NCBI GenBank assembly: GCA_003990705.1 | Contig: AP018321.1 | Coordinates: 29,476-93,475, forward strand | Reading direction: 5' to 3' | Length of the DNA stretch: 64,000 nucleotides | DNA from: Nostoc sp. HK-01 | GTDB lineage: Bacteria; Cyanobacteriota; Cyanobacteriia; Cyanobacteriales; Nostocaceae | Part shown: positions 52,183 through 60,439 of the stretch, piece by piece | Position numbering within the stretch: the first letter of the stretch is position 1 | Layout of the letters: each line of letters starts with the position of its first letter | The notes under the pieces: model-generated | What the model was told of the DNA's origin: nothing | Seen by the model: only the letters and a program-made list of their open reading frames with translations | Database searches by the model: none | Position numbers and translations under genes: made by a program

Positions 52183-52992
52183 ATGATTAATAGTCATCAG
52201 TATGGTTCAAAGCGTCAAAGGCCTATATTAAGGCTGAAACTAGCACTTTACATTGTCTTACGAAGCGTGATAATAGGGCTAATATCTGGAAGCGTACTGG
52301 GCGCACTTTTTGGCTGTGCTTTCATGATATTCTCAATCTGGACGGCAGCATTTGGTACTGGATTAGGCTTAGGACTGGGGTTAGTTAATGGGGTGTTGCT
52401 GAGTTTCATAACCTGTCTATTCTTTTACCCATTAAAGTATCCTTGGCTCTATAATCTGATAGTCAAAGTCATTAGTGCTTTTGTAGCTGGAGTCGGGGTT
52501 GCAACCTTTGGCCCTTGGTACTTTTCCTCCCAATACATGACCCCATCCTCAGCAGTTTTAATTGGTTTTAGCTCTGTACTTGCATCTGTAATTGCTGGAT
52601 TCGCAGGATGGTTAGCAGGGAAAAACATTTCTCAATGGTATGAACAAAAAAATCAAAGAAAAAGACGAAAATCAACTCTAAAGGCGACGCTGCATGATAC
52701 TACTCCACTAAACACAGCAGAGCAACATTTAGAAGATAGCCTGTGGTCTAAAAATTTAGGCTGGATATATCTTGGTCTACTTTCATTTTTATGTTCTTTT
52801 CTAGGGCAAATGCTTTTGCAATTCATAGTCTGTGGAAATCAAGATGTACGTTCTTGCCTTCCTTCTCCTCGTCTTTATACATCAGTAATAGCAGGCTTTA
52901 AAGTAGTCATTCCTGCAATTTTAGTAATTATCCTGATATTTAATTTAGTAAAAATTATATATAAGAAACACAATAGTAAGCTTACAAGCTAA
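52183..52992 (+). CDS. multi-pass membrane protein of unknown function
   Basis: About 269 residues from ATG 52183 (or 276 from GTG 52162). Six hydrophobic helices: three in residues 20-95 with GSVLGALFGCAF and GTGLGLGLGLVNG, one or two around 100-155, then a basic cytoplasmic loop (KNQRKRRKSTLKATL) and two at the C terminus. Glycine-zipper character. No family recognised; stands alone. Confidence 0.55.
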   Translation: MINSHQYGSKRQRPILRLKLALYIVLRSVIIGLISGSVLGALFGCAFMIFSIWTAAFGTGLGLGLGLVNGVLLSFITCLFFYPLKYPWLYNLIVKVISAFVAGVGVATFGPWYFSSQYMTPSSAVLIGFSSVLASVIAGFAGWLAGKNISQWYEQKNQRKRRKSTLKATLHDTTPLNTAEQHLEDSLWSKNLGWIYLGLLSFLCSFLGQMLLQFIVCGNQDVRSCLPSPRLYTSVIAGFKVVIPAILVIILIFNLVKIIYKKHNSKLTS

Positions 52993-53256
52993 ATGATGAG
53001 TGTCAGCTATTATAGGAAAATTTTAGAAGGGATTGAAGTTTAAATGAGAAGCTTAGGGAAACAGACATAGCATATATAACACAAAGGCAACGACCTCGAC
53101 TTCGCAAGGAAGTTAAACAGTATAGGCGGCTGTCAGCTTTATTTATAAAGCTTAAGAGCAAAATCATCAAAATCTTTCTTAACTCGGTTTCTTACTTGCA
53201 CCTAATTAAATAGATGATTAATTGGTTCTTCATAGCAACACATAGGCTTAAATTCT

Positions 53257-53370
53257 TAATTAGACCAAAATCTTAAACTACAGCATTCCTGCGGCGATAC
53301 CGATTCTCGTGGACGGGAATTATTGCTGCGTCCATCAAGAGCGTCGAGATTTGCGATCGCTTGAAGCGGA
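53257..53370 (+). repeat. dispersed direct repeat, copy B
   Basis: Second copy of the ~110-bp repeat at 213-325. It ends about 50 bp before the IS5-type element. The remainder of 52993-53419 has no gene that I can support. Confidence 0.6.
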
Positions 53371-53419
53371 GCGTACCTATTGCATAGAGGCAACAATGTA
53401 GGAAGGCGGGGCTTGGCAT

Positions 53420-54312
53420 GAACCTATCCCACTAATACCAGCAATATGATAATCTGCTGTTGATGACGGTAAGTTGTATTAGGGTATGGCGGGGAGATTT
53501 GAAGGGTTAAGTGATCTTGAGTGGAAGCTGTTTGAAGATATATTTCCCAAGGAAGCAGAAAAGAAAGGGCGGGGAATGCCTCATGCACCATTTCGTCACG
53601 TACTGAATACCCTACTGTATATGTTGATAACAGGCTGTCGTTGGTGTGATGTTCCCACTGGAGAGATCTGGGCATCCAAGAGTGCCGCGCACAGATGGCT
53701 ACAACGTTGGCACAAAGATGGCACATTAGATAATCTACAAGCGCGTATATTAGGCATTGCAGAAGAAAAAGGATTAATCAACTGGAACTACGGCGCAGTG
53801 GACGGGTCTTTTTCCCCCTGGGAAAGGTGGCGGTGAAGGGGTTGCGTATGGTCATAAGGGTAAAGGAATTTTGATACATACGCTCACAGAGGGGAACGGG
53901 ATGCCCTTAGCTAATCGCACAACCCCTGCTAATGGTAATGAACGAGAGCAGGTTCTACCACTATTAGATAGCGTTAAAGTCAAAACGAATAAACCCGGTA
54001 GACCTCGTAAACGAGTTAAAGTTCTTGCGGCTGATAAAGGTTACGATTCTAAGGATAAACGTGCAGCCTTGCGTAAACGTGGTATCAGGCCACAATTACC
54101 TAAGCGTGTTTGGAAGACCAAGAAAAATCGAGGTAGACCAATTAAAATGTCAGTTCCACGCTTTCAACAGGAACGCTGTTTTGCCTGGTATCAAAGAAAA
54201 TATCGCCGTCTCGTTGTGCGATGGGAGCGGATCTCTGCTTGCTTCAATGCTTTTCTTTCTCTAGCCACAATTCATATCTGGATTAACAGAATTTTATTAG
54301 TGGGATAGGTTC
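53420..54312 (+). mobile_element. IS5-family insertion sequence with split transposase
   Basis: 18-bp perfect terminal inverted repeats GAACCTATCCCACTAATA (53420-53437 and, inverted, 54295-54312) bound 893 bp. I could not find a convincing target duplication. Confidence 0.85.
53486..54308 (+). pseudogene. IS5-type transposase in two frames
   Basis: The first part (LSDLEWKLFEDIFP...GCRWCDVPTG...AVDGSFSP, 53486 to about 53815) and the second part (PGKGGGEGVAYGHKGKGILI...NGMPLANRTTPANGNEREQV...ADKGYDSKDKRAALRKRGI...RWERISACFNAFLSLA, to 54308) join only by skipping one base in the run TTTTTCCCCC at 53809-53818. This is either a one-base insertion that inactivated the gene or a programmed frameshift, which some IS5 relatives use. 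Catalytic D (VDGSF), D (ADKGYD) and the E region are all present. Confidence 0.8.
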
Positions 54313-54343
54313 ATCAAAGCTCACTTAAGACAGAGGTGGAGGT

Positions 54344-54688
54344 TTAATTCTCATCCCCCAATTCTTGTAAAATCGACTCAACAGTTGCCTTGAGTTGGGG
54401 CAGATTCTGCTCAATCACGCTCCAAACTCGATTCAAGTTTACCTTTAAATAATCGTGAATCAGTACATCTCTAAAACCGGCTACCTGCTGCCAAGGGACA
54501 TCGGGATAAGCTGCTCTGATTTCGGGAGATAACCGCTTGGTTGCTTCCCCAATTATTTCAAAATTTCTAATTACCGCATCTTGAATTATCGTGGTTTGCA
54601 AAAATGCTTCTTTACCATCCTGGGTATAAGATTCGATGCGCTCAATACATTCCTTAATGTTGCTCAAGTAAAGCCTGTCATCTCTCAT
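54344..54688 (-). CDS. hepT: HepT-type toxin (DUF86)
   Basis: 114 residues, all helical, with the RNase-like motif RDVLIHDY (R73, H78, Y80). HepT is the HEPN-domain toxin of the HepT/MntA module; MntA inactivates it by adding AMP to the tyrosine of this motif. Start overlaps the mntA stop by 4 bp, the usual order with the antitoxin first. Confidence 0.9.
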   Translation of the reverse strand: MRDDRLYLSNIKECIERIESYTQDGKEAFLQTTIIQDAVIRNFEIIGEATKRLSPEIRAAYPDVPWQQVAGFRDVLIHDYLKVNLNRVWSVIEQNLPQLKATVESILQELGDEN

Positions 54689-54975
54689 AACACCACAGCT
54701 TCCCGCAACACTTTATCTTTAATCAACTCATGTAGAGTTTCAGTCTCAGTGACATCTACTTTACGCCCCAGTAATTCTTCAAGTGATTGCATTAAAGCAA
54801 TCTGGTCTAATAAGGTTCGTTGGGGTTCAAGTTCTACCAAAAAATCTACATCACTATCTGGTCTGGCCTCCCCCCTGGCTACTGAACCAAACACCCGGAC
54901 ATTATACGCCCCGTACTTAGCAGCAATTCTTAAAATTTCTTCCCGGTAAGCCTTAAGTATTTCATCAATGCCCAT
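54685..54975 (-). CDS. mntA: MntA-type nucleotidyltransferase antitoxin
   Basis: 96 residues with the minimal nucleotidyltransferase signature GS-X10-D-x-D: G30-S31, D42 and D44 in GSVARGEARPDSDVDFLVEL. It AMPylates HepT and thereby neutralises it. Start MGIDEILKAYREEILR. Immediately upstream of hepT. Confidence 0.9.
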   Translation of the reverse strand: MGIDEILKAYREEILRIAAKYGAYNVRVFGSVARGEARPDSDVDFLVELEPQRTLLDQIALMQSLEELLGRKVDVTETETLHELIKDKVLREAVVL

Positions 54976-55084
54976 AGCCTAATCCCAATTGATTGCAACC
55001 AATTTATTTCTACCTCTAGCTTGGCATTTTCAGCCCACTGCTGCTGTTTCTGACTTTTCACGGGATGTGGAAAAGGGAAGGTGG

Positions 55085-55105
55085 TTCGCGTAAGACTTAC
55101 GCGAA
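55085..55105. promoter_or_regulatory. TTCGCG-N9-CGCGAA site 1, left end of the IS4 element
   Basis: Part of a 25-bp palindrome (55083-55107) just inside the left end, before the transposase gene. The same arms and spacing recur at 56637 and 57086. Confidence 0.6.
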
Positions 55106-55169
55106 CCAATGCTAGAGAATTAACTTGTGATTTTAGATATTGTCGTGGTAGGTGTGTAAATGAGCGCAA

Positions 55170-56591
55170 ATGAAAATATTAGAAAAGAACCTGTATGGGG
55201 AGTGTAACTTTGGAGACAAACGTTTAACTCAACGAGCAGCATCAATAGGTGAACTTTTATCGGTAAAATATGGTCAGCCTTTATCAAAAATATTTAAAAC
55301 TGCCAGTGACCTCAAGCGTGGTTACGAATTTTTCTCGAATCCAAAAACCAGTTTTGAAAAGTTGACTCAACCTTATTTTAAACAAACAGCCCAAGAAATA
55401 AACGGCACTCCTGTAGTGTTAGCTGTAGGAGATACAACTTTTTTAGATTACAAAAAAATATTAGATAAAAGAGAAGAATACGGCCCAATAGGTAATGGCG
55501 GAAATGGATTAATTCTACACAGTTGTTTAGCTTTAGAGCCTGATTTTGGACAACCTTTAGGGCTATTGTGGGAGAAGCTGTGGCATAGAGAGCATAAAGC
55601 ACCACAACCGAGTAATGAAACTCAAGAACTTAAAGAAGATCGTCTAAAAAAAGAGCGAAAAGCTAAGAGAAATAAAGAATTTAAAGAAAAAGAATCTTAT
55701 CGATGGGTTGAAGCTTTCTCAAAGATAGAAAAACAATTTTCTGAGTTAGAAATTCCAGTAGGGGGATTATCATCGAAGATAATTCATGTTTTTGATAGAG
55801 AAGGCGATATTGCAGAAGTATTCGCTCAAATCAGTCAAACTAAAAATGCAGGTGTAGTAGTCAGGGCGGCACACAACCGTTGTTTAGAAGGCGAAAATGG
55901 TCATCTATGGTCATACGTAAATTCCACTCCCGTCCAGTTTGTTAAAGACGTTGAACTAGTCGAAACCAAAAAACGTCATGCCAGAACTGCCACCTTAGAA
56001 GTTAGATATTGTCCAGTATCAATTAGTCCTCCCGCACGGCTAAAAAATCAAGGCAGTTTTCATGTTTATGCAGTCTATGCCAGAGAAATTAATTGTCCAG
56101 AAAATGGTGAACCAGTAGAGTGGATGCTACTAACTACTGAGCTAGTTGATTCGGAGCAATCAGCAACTCAAATTCTCCGTTGGTATACGTACCGTTGGCG
56201 GGTTGAAGAGTATCATAAGATTCTAAAATCTGGTTGCCAAGCTGAAAGCTATCGATTAGCTGGTGAAAGTATGTCAACAATGTTGGGATTTTTAACTGTG
56301 ATTGCCGCGCAGTTATTACGAATGACATATTTGTACCGTAACTGTCCGCATCTTGACGCTAGTGTGGTGTTAACAAAAGAACAAATGGATGTATTGATAG
56401 CTAGTAGCCCACCTAAACTGAAAAAAGATATCGAATTTACTGTTGACTGGGCAATCCGCGCTATCGCCCGCCTGGGAGGATACCTAGAACATCGGAAAAA
56501 CAGTGCCATCGGTATACAAGTTTTATGGAGAGGTTGGTTAGAGTTAGAAACCTTGTGCCAAGGTTGGCTACTACACCAAAATCTTAAATAA
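55170..56591 (+). CDS. IS4/Tn5-type transposase, intact
   Basis: 473 residues, the usual length for the IS50 group. N-terminal (LYGECNFGDKRLTQRAASIG...YEFFSNPKTSFEKL), catalytic DTTFLDY and VFDREGDIAEVF (two aspartates), and the Y-R-E-K signature YRWRVEEYHKILKSGCQAE near residue 350 with the third acidic residue, then EHRKNSAIGIQVLWRGW. The decayed relative at 24844 has the same N and C termini. No frame damage seen. Confidence 0.93.
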   Translation: MKILEKNLYGECNFGDKRLTQRAASIGELLSVKYGQPLSKIFKTASDLKRGYEFFSNPKTSFEKLTQPYFKQTAQEINGTPVVLAVGDTTFLDYKKILDKREEYGPIGNGGNGLILHSCLALEPDFGQPLGLLWEKLWHREHKAPQPSNETQELKEDRLKKERKAKRNKEFKEKESYRWVEAFSKIEKQFSELEIPVGGLSSKIIHVFDREGDIAEVFAQISQTKNAGVVVRAAHNRCLEGENGHLWSYVNSTPVQFVKDVELVETKKRHARTATLEVRYCPVSISPPARLKNQGSFHVYAVYAREINCPENGEPVEWMLLTTELVDSEQSATQILRWYTYRWRVEEYHKILKSGCQAESYRLAGESMSTMLGFLTVIAAQLLRMTYLYRNCPHLDASVVLTKEQMDVLIASSPPKLKKDIEFTVDWAIRAIARLGGYLEHRKNSAIGIQVLWRGWLELETLCQGWLLHQNLK

Positions 56592-56636
56592 TGCGTTCCA
56601 AAAGCTAAACACCTGCCTGATTCCATCAGAAAATAA

Positions 56637-56657
56637 TTCGCGGATATTATACGCGAA
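56637..56657. promoter_or_regulatory. TTCGCG-N9-CGCGAA site 2, in front of the passenger gene
   Basis: Ends 20 bp before the start codon of 56677, where it would overlap a promoter or ribosome-binding region. Confidence 0.6.
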
Positions 56658-56676
56658 CCAAATCGGAGTGTGTTAT

Positions 56677-57078
56677 ATGCCCCTGTCGCCAAAATCTTCA
56701 ATTCAAGATGATTTAGCCAAACGTATAGACGCAGTAGCCAAAACCAAACAACGTCTTGAGCAAGAAATTCATTCAATACTCGCTTCGGGTAAGGTCGCTC
56801 CCGCTTCCTGTTGGATTGTTCGTTACCAAGCTAAGGGGCGGACTGATAATTATTGGTATTACAAACTACAGGCATCTTCACCAATTTTTCCTACAAAGAC
56901 TGATGGTAAATTGTCTCGATATCAGCATTTAGGTAAATCTGGTAGTCAAGCTTACATAGATGCTCTTGAACAAATTACCCGCCGTGCCAAAATTCAAGCT
57001 TTAGATCGATCAATTGAGTCCCTCAACCTTGGGCTGAAAGATTTAATCGAAGAAACTTCTAAATATCGCCAACCATAA
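56677..57078 (+). CDS. passenger gene of the IS4 element; small coiled-coil plasmid-type protein
   Basis: 133 residues from ATG 56677 with GGAG nine bases upstream. N-terminal coiled coil (LAKRIDAVAKTKQRLEQEIH), a YWYYKLQ segment followed by KLSRYQHLGKSGSQAYIDALEQITRRAKI, then a second coiled coil. Similar short proteins with a YWYYK...YQHLGK core occur on cyanobacterial plasmids (DUF6788-like; name not certain). It lies inside the transposon ends together with three matching inverted repeats, so it may be a regulator of the element. Confidence 0.6.
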   Translation: MPLSPKSSIQDDLAKRIDAVAKTKQRLEQEIHSILASGKVAPASCWIVRYQAKGRTDNYWYYKLQASSPIFPTKTDGKLSRYQHLGKSGSQAYIDALEQITRRAKIQALDRSIESLNLGLKDLIEETSKYRQP

Positions 57079-57085
57079 AAGTTAG

Positions 57086-57106
57086 TTCGCGTAAATTCTC
57101 CGCGAA
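57086..57106. promoter_or_regulatory. TTCGCG-N9-CGCGAA site 3, right end of the IS4 element
   Basis: Lies between the passenger gene stop and the right terminal repeat, mirroring site 1. Confidence 0.6.
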
Positions 57107-57225
57107 CCACTTCTCCTTTTCCACATCCCGTGAAAAGTCAGCTGCTGTTTCAGTTTACCGAAATCGCTAAAGCAAGAAAGCAAGAAAAGGCTATTTCGTC
57201 ATTTAGCGAAAAAACGAAATAACGA

Positions 57226-57468
57226 TTAACCCTGATTCTCTGTCCAGAACTTAAAAATACGCTGTAATAGCTCAACCTGGGTACAACCGTAAGTAGCCGC
57301 CGCAATTTTGAAATCCTTCTTGAATTCGGCACTAACTTTAAAATTCAGGTTGGCCGATTCCCCAGGCTCAGGTTTCTCTAAGTTGGATTTCGTTTCATCG
57401 ATGGCGGGTGGTTCACCTTTATTTGTTTTGGTTGATTTACGTGGTGGTGGGGGTGGTTTAGTGGACAT
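57226..57468 (-). CDS. small partition partner protein, locus 4
   Basis: 80 residues: a proline/lysine-rich N-terminal tail (MSTKPPPPPRKSTKTNKGEP) and a C-terminal ribbon-helix-helix (ANLNFKVSAEFKKDFKIAAA...VELLQRIFKFW). This is the ParG/Omega-like layout of centromere-binding partners. Starts 6 bp after the parA stop. Confidence 0.7.
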   Translation of the reverse strand: MSTKPPPPPRKSTKTNKGEPPAIDETKSNLEKPEPGESANLNFKVSAEFKKDFKIAAATYGCTQVELLQRIFKFWTENQG

Positions 57469-57474
57469 ACATTT

Positions 57475-58110
57475 TTATTCCTCACTCAACAAATCGATAA
57501 TCCCTTGAACTACTTGTTCTGCCCGTTGCCTTAAAGTTGGGAACGTGACTTCCGAAATGGCACGACCGTTGTCGCTGGCCTGTCGATAAGCCATCTTTTC
57601 GGGGATAGACCCTTCTATCGTGGCGTAACCTGCTTTATGGATGTACGAGCGGGCATCCTCAATTTCATTTTCGCGATCGCCGACTCGACATAAGACAAAG
57701 ACAATTTTTTCGAGAGGGATTTTGGCTTTCACCAACTCATGTGCCAAAAGCACCGATGGCTTGAGGTCGTCCAGTGACAAGCCGGTGGGTAAGACAAGCA
57801 AGTCACTTGCACGGGCAATCTCCAATGTTCCTTGCATAGAATGCGGTGGGCCATCCAATATCATGAGGTCATAAACATCGGCGTGTTTTAAAGCTTGAGC
57901 TACCGTGCGAAATTGCTCGACTGCTATTTCCGGCTGAATATCATTGACCTCTCGGCGTTGTTTCCAATCTGTACTCGTGCCTTGAGAGATATCCAGGTCT
58001 GCAATTTTTACATCCCAACCTGCTGCTGCATACTCACGGGCAATGAGCCGAGCAATTGTGCTTTTTGATACACCACCTTTTTGGGAAATCACTCCCACTA
58101 ATAAGGCCAT
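57475..58110 (-). CDS. parA: ParA family partition ATPase (ParF-like), locus 4
   Basis: 211 residues: Walker A ISQKGGVSKSTIARLI at 8-23, VKIADLDISQGTSTDWK, and LMILDGPPHSM. Short ParF-type ATPase that works with the small ribbon-helix-helix protein downstream. Confidence 0.9.
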   Translation of the reverse strand: MALLVGVISQKGGVSKSTIARLIAREYAAAGWDVKIADLDISQGTSTDWKQRREVNDIQPEIAVEQFRTVAQALKHADVYDLMILDGPPHSMQGTLEIARASDLLVLPTGLSLDDLKPSVLLAHELVKAKIPLEKIVFVLCRVGDRENEIEDARSYIHKAGYATIEGSIPEKMAYRQASDNGRAISEVTFPTLRQRAEQVVQGIIDLLSEE

Positions 58111-58124
58111 CTTGATGTCGTCCT

Positions 58125-58255
58125 TTCGCCCTATAGCGAATTATTTATATCGTGTTTTCGTTCTCGTGTAAAGACGATTTCGTTATAGCAAGAAATAACG
58201 ATTTAAAGAAATAACGATTTAAAGAATTAGCGATTTCGTTACTTCGTTATACTCA
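58125..58255. promoter_or_regulatory. repeats upstream of partition locus 4 (candidate centromere/operator)
   Basis: A 16-bp unit AAATAACGATTTAAAG is repeated in tandem at 58193-58208 and 58209-58224. Related TTTCGTTA/TAACGAAA words occur at 58177, 58230 and 58243, downstream of the operon at 57195-57225, and in the duplicated regions at 5539-5576 and 59039-59076. Confidence 0.6.
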
Positions 58256-58361
58256 TTTGATGCTTAGTCTTCAAGCTTGAAAATTCTCGTCGACGGGAAA
58301 ACAATCTTGGCTGAACTATTGTGAAGGTGGACATAACTAAATACGATTGACAGGTGTCTAT

Positions 58362-58380
58362 GTAACTATTTTTTAGTTAC
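58362..58380. promoter_or_regulatory. inverted-repeat operator upstream of the coiled-coil gene, copy 2
   Basis: GTAACTA-N5-TAGTTAC, arms and spacing as at 4861-4879, spacer changed from TCGCT to TTTTT. Confidence 0.6.
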
Positions 58381-58413
58381 ATATATAGTAGTAAAAAGAG
58401 TTGCCCAAAAGCT

Positions 58414-58902
58414 ATGCCAAGAAAACCTTCGTTGCCAACTGTGACACGAGGCATCTTTCAAACTCCAGCCAACAGAGAGATTGAACTGGAGGCGGATTGG
58501 GATGACTGGCAGGATTGGTTAATGAATGCTGAATCGTTTCGTTACTGCCCTATGTCGAGTGAACCCGCTTACACGGTGCGAAAGGAGCAGGGAACTAAGG
58601 GGCAGGGTAGTTACTGGTATGCTTATCGCAAAGAATCAGGCAATCTGGTCAAATGCTACGTCGGGCTGGATGAGGGATTGACTATTGAAAATTTGGAGGC
58701 GGTCGCCAAGCAATTGAACGAGAAGTTGAAGAGGAAAGTTACCAAGAGCGTATCTGTAACCAACTCTTTAGTTACAGATAGAGGCGCTGTAACTAAGGTT
58801 GATGAAATAGAAAAATTGCAGAAAGAGAACAAGAAGTTACAGAGACAGGTCAAACAGTTACAGAGACAGTTGCAGATTGCTTTGGGAAAGCCAGTAGCCT
58901 GA
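58414..58902 (+). CDS. plasmid protein with C-terminal coiled coil, copy 2
   Basis: 162 residues, about 95% identical to the protein at 4914, with the same internal inverted repeat at 58751-58780. Most differences are conservative, so both copies are probably still under selection. Confidence 0.65.
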   Translation: MPRKPSLPTVTRGIFQTPANREIELEADWDDWQDWLMNAESFRYCPMSSEPAYTVRKEQGTKGQGSYWYAYRKESGNLVKCYVGLDEGLTIENLEAVAKQLNEKLKRKVTKSVSVTNSLVTDRGAVTKVDEIEKLQKENKKLQRQVKQLQRQLQIALGKPVA

Positions 58903-59292
58903 TATATCAAGATGAGTTTATCTGCACTGCCTTAGCAAATCCCGGCACGGGATTTATAGTTTCTTTTTCAACTACCTGCCGATTAATCAGTCCATCTATT
59001 TTCCACCCCCAGGCGATCTCTGTTCTGTGTAAGTGGGGCGATTTCGTTATTTCGCTATATCGTTACTTCGCTAAATCCCACTAACGTCTGATTGGGAAGT
59101 TTGCAATTCCCGTCGTCGGGAAAACTCACAACTTTTTGGCTGAACGCTTGTGAAGGCGATCGCCTAACCGAATATTAGTATTGAATCTCGTCAAATGTTG
59201 CCACCGTTTCAAAGAGTCAATTTTTTTTTCTGAAACATAGTCTGGTTATGATTTTCAGACGACGCATGGCGGCAAAATCGCCTTGGCTACTT

Positions 59293-59631
59293 TTACCCCT
59301 TGACGACATCAAATAGATTCTCATTCCCATCCCAATTTAAAGGCACTTCTATTATGGCGGCACGCGAGAAGCAAATTGACTCGCCATTTTCAACGTATAT
59401 TGTTTCCCCTTCAAAAAATTGGCGGTAAGTATCTTGGACAATTTCAACCAAATCCGACCCCTCCACTGCGGTAATTTGCACGTAAATCCCCTCGGAATAA
59501 CCAGAACTATGCTTTACCGAAACTCTCACAATATTATTTACAGTGATCTGACTACGAATCTCTCTCTTGAGTGGTTTCCCCTCCCAATCGTAAACATCCT
59601 CTTGATGATGAAAAAATACTCCGTCTTTCAC
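59293..59631 (-). CDS. hypothetical protein next to the Crp-type regulator
   Basis: 112 residues, beta-rich (RVSVKHSSGYSEGIYVQITA, YRQFFEGETIYVENGESICF), no recognised family. Transcribed away from the regulator gene with about 70 bp between the starts, so they share a promoter region. Copy 1 retains only its last half. Confidence 0.55.
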   Translation of the reverse strand: MKDGVFFHHQEDVYDWEGKPLKREIRSQITVNNIVRVSVKHSSGYSEGIYVQITAVEGSDLVEIVQDTYRQFFEGETIYVENGESICFSRAAIIEVPLNWDGNENLFDVVKG

Positions 59632-59699
59632 TTGGAATCTCCTTAACTGTAGAATACTTTTGCCTAGAATTTAGAGTGATTATACTCACCCATACATAC

Positions 59700-60332
59700 A
59701 TGATGTATATGCAGCAAGAAATTGATCAATACGAAAAGCTATTTCAAGTTTTAGATCGAGTAGTCATACTCAGTAAACAACAGCAGGAAAATGTTCGTAA
59801 ATTTTTCAAGTACCAGGAGTTCCCAAAAGACTATCAACTCCTGAAGTCAGGTGAAATATCAAACTATTTGTATTTTCTGGTTAAAGGGGTAGTTCGGCAA
59901 TTTTACTATGTTGAAGACAAGGAGATTACGTCAAGGTTTGCATTTGAAGATGATTTTATTTACTCACCTCATAGCTTTATTTCGAGAAAACCAAGTAAAG
60001 AAAATATTAAATCAGTTTCAAATTGCCAGTTTTTTGTGACAACTTATGAGGGGTTGCAATATCTTTACGACAACGACCCTGCATGGAATAAGATTGGACG
60101 ATTATTGATAGAACATTATTATATTGAGTTAGCAGAATGGGCTTTTCTCATGAAAACTCAAACCGCTTTTGAACGATATGAGAATCTCGTTCACAGACAC
60201 CCTGATATCCTTGAACGCGTCAAGCTAGGACATCTTGCCTCCTATTTAGGAGTAACCCAAGAAACCCTCAGTCGCATCCGCGCCAGATATCGAAATCAGC
60301 AACGCCGCCGTCATCTAGCCCAGGAAATTTGA
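59700..60332 (+). CDS. Crp/Fnr family transcription regulator
   Basis: 210 residues from ATG 59700 (ATGs at 59703 and 59709 are alternatives). N-terminal cyclic-nucleotide-binding-like barrel (FKYQEFPKDYQLLKSGEISN, VKGVVRQFYY), dimer helix, and C-terminal helix-turn-helix with recognition helix VTQETLSRIRAR. E-T-L-S-R matches the base-contacting positions of FNR, which reads TTGAT. Only one cysteine, so it is not an iron-sulfur sensor. Its stop codon lies inside the first TTGAT-N4-ATCAA box in front of the Coq4-like gene, a likely target. Confidence 0.8.
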   Translation: MMYMQQEIDQYEKLFQVLDRVVILSKQQQENVRKFFKYQEFPKDYQLLKSGEISNYLYFLVKGVVRQFYYVEDKEITSRFAFEDDFIYSPHSFISRKPSKENIKSVSNCQFFVTTYEGLQYLYDNDPAWNKIGRLLIEHYYIELAEWAFLMKTQTAFERYENLVHRHPDILERVKLGHLASYLGVTQETLSRIRARYRNQQRRRHLAQEI

Positions 60333-60358
60333 TCTTAATCAAATTTGACCTATATCAA
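60329..60358 (+). promoter_or_regulatory. two FNR/CRP-type boxes upstream of coq4-like gene, copy 2
   Basis: TTGATCTTAATCAA at 60329-60342 and TTGACCTATATCAA at 60345-60358, identical to copy 1 and directly following the regulator gene. Confidence 0.75.
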
Positions 60359-60439
60359 AAAAATCCCCTATTGCTTACCTGTGGAGTCACCGTAGGATGC
60401 AGTTGTCGAAAACAAACAACGCACCGCGAGGTAACAATC

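Larger units (their letters stand above)
55050..57141 (+). mobile_element. complete IS4-family (IS50-like) element carrying a passenger gene
   Basis: 2092 bp with about 27-bp terminal inverted repeats starting CTGACTTTTCACGGG, flanked on both sides by the 9-bp direct repeat CTGCTGTTT (55041-55049 and 57142-57150). Nine-base target duplication is the rule for the IS50 group. It contains an intact transposase and, downstream of it, a second gene with its own operator sites. Confidence 0.9.
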
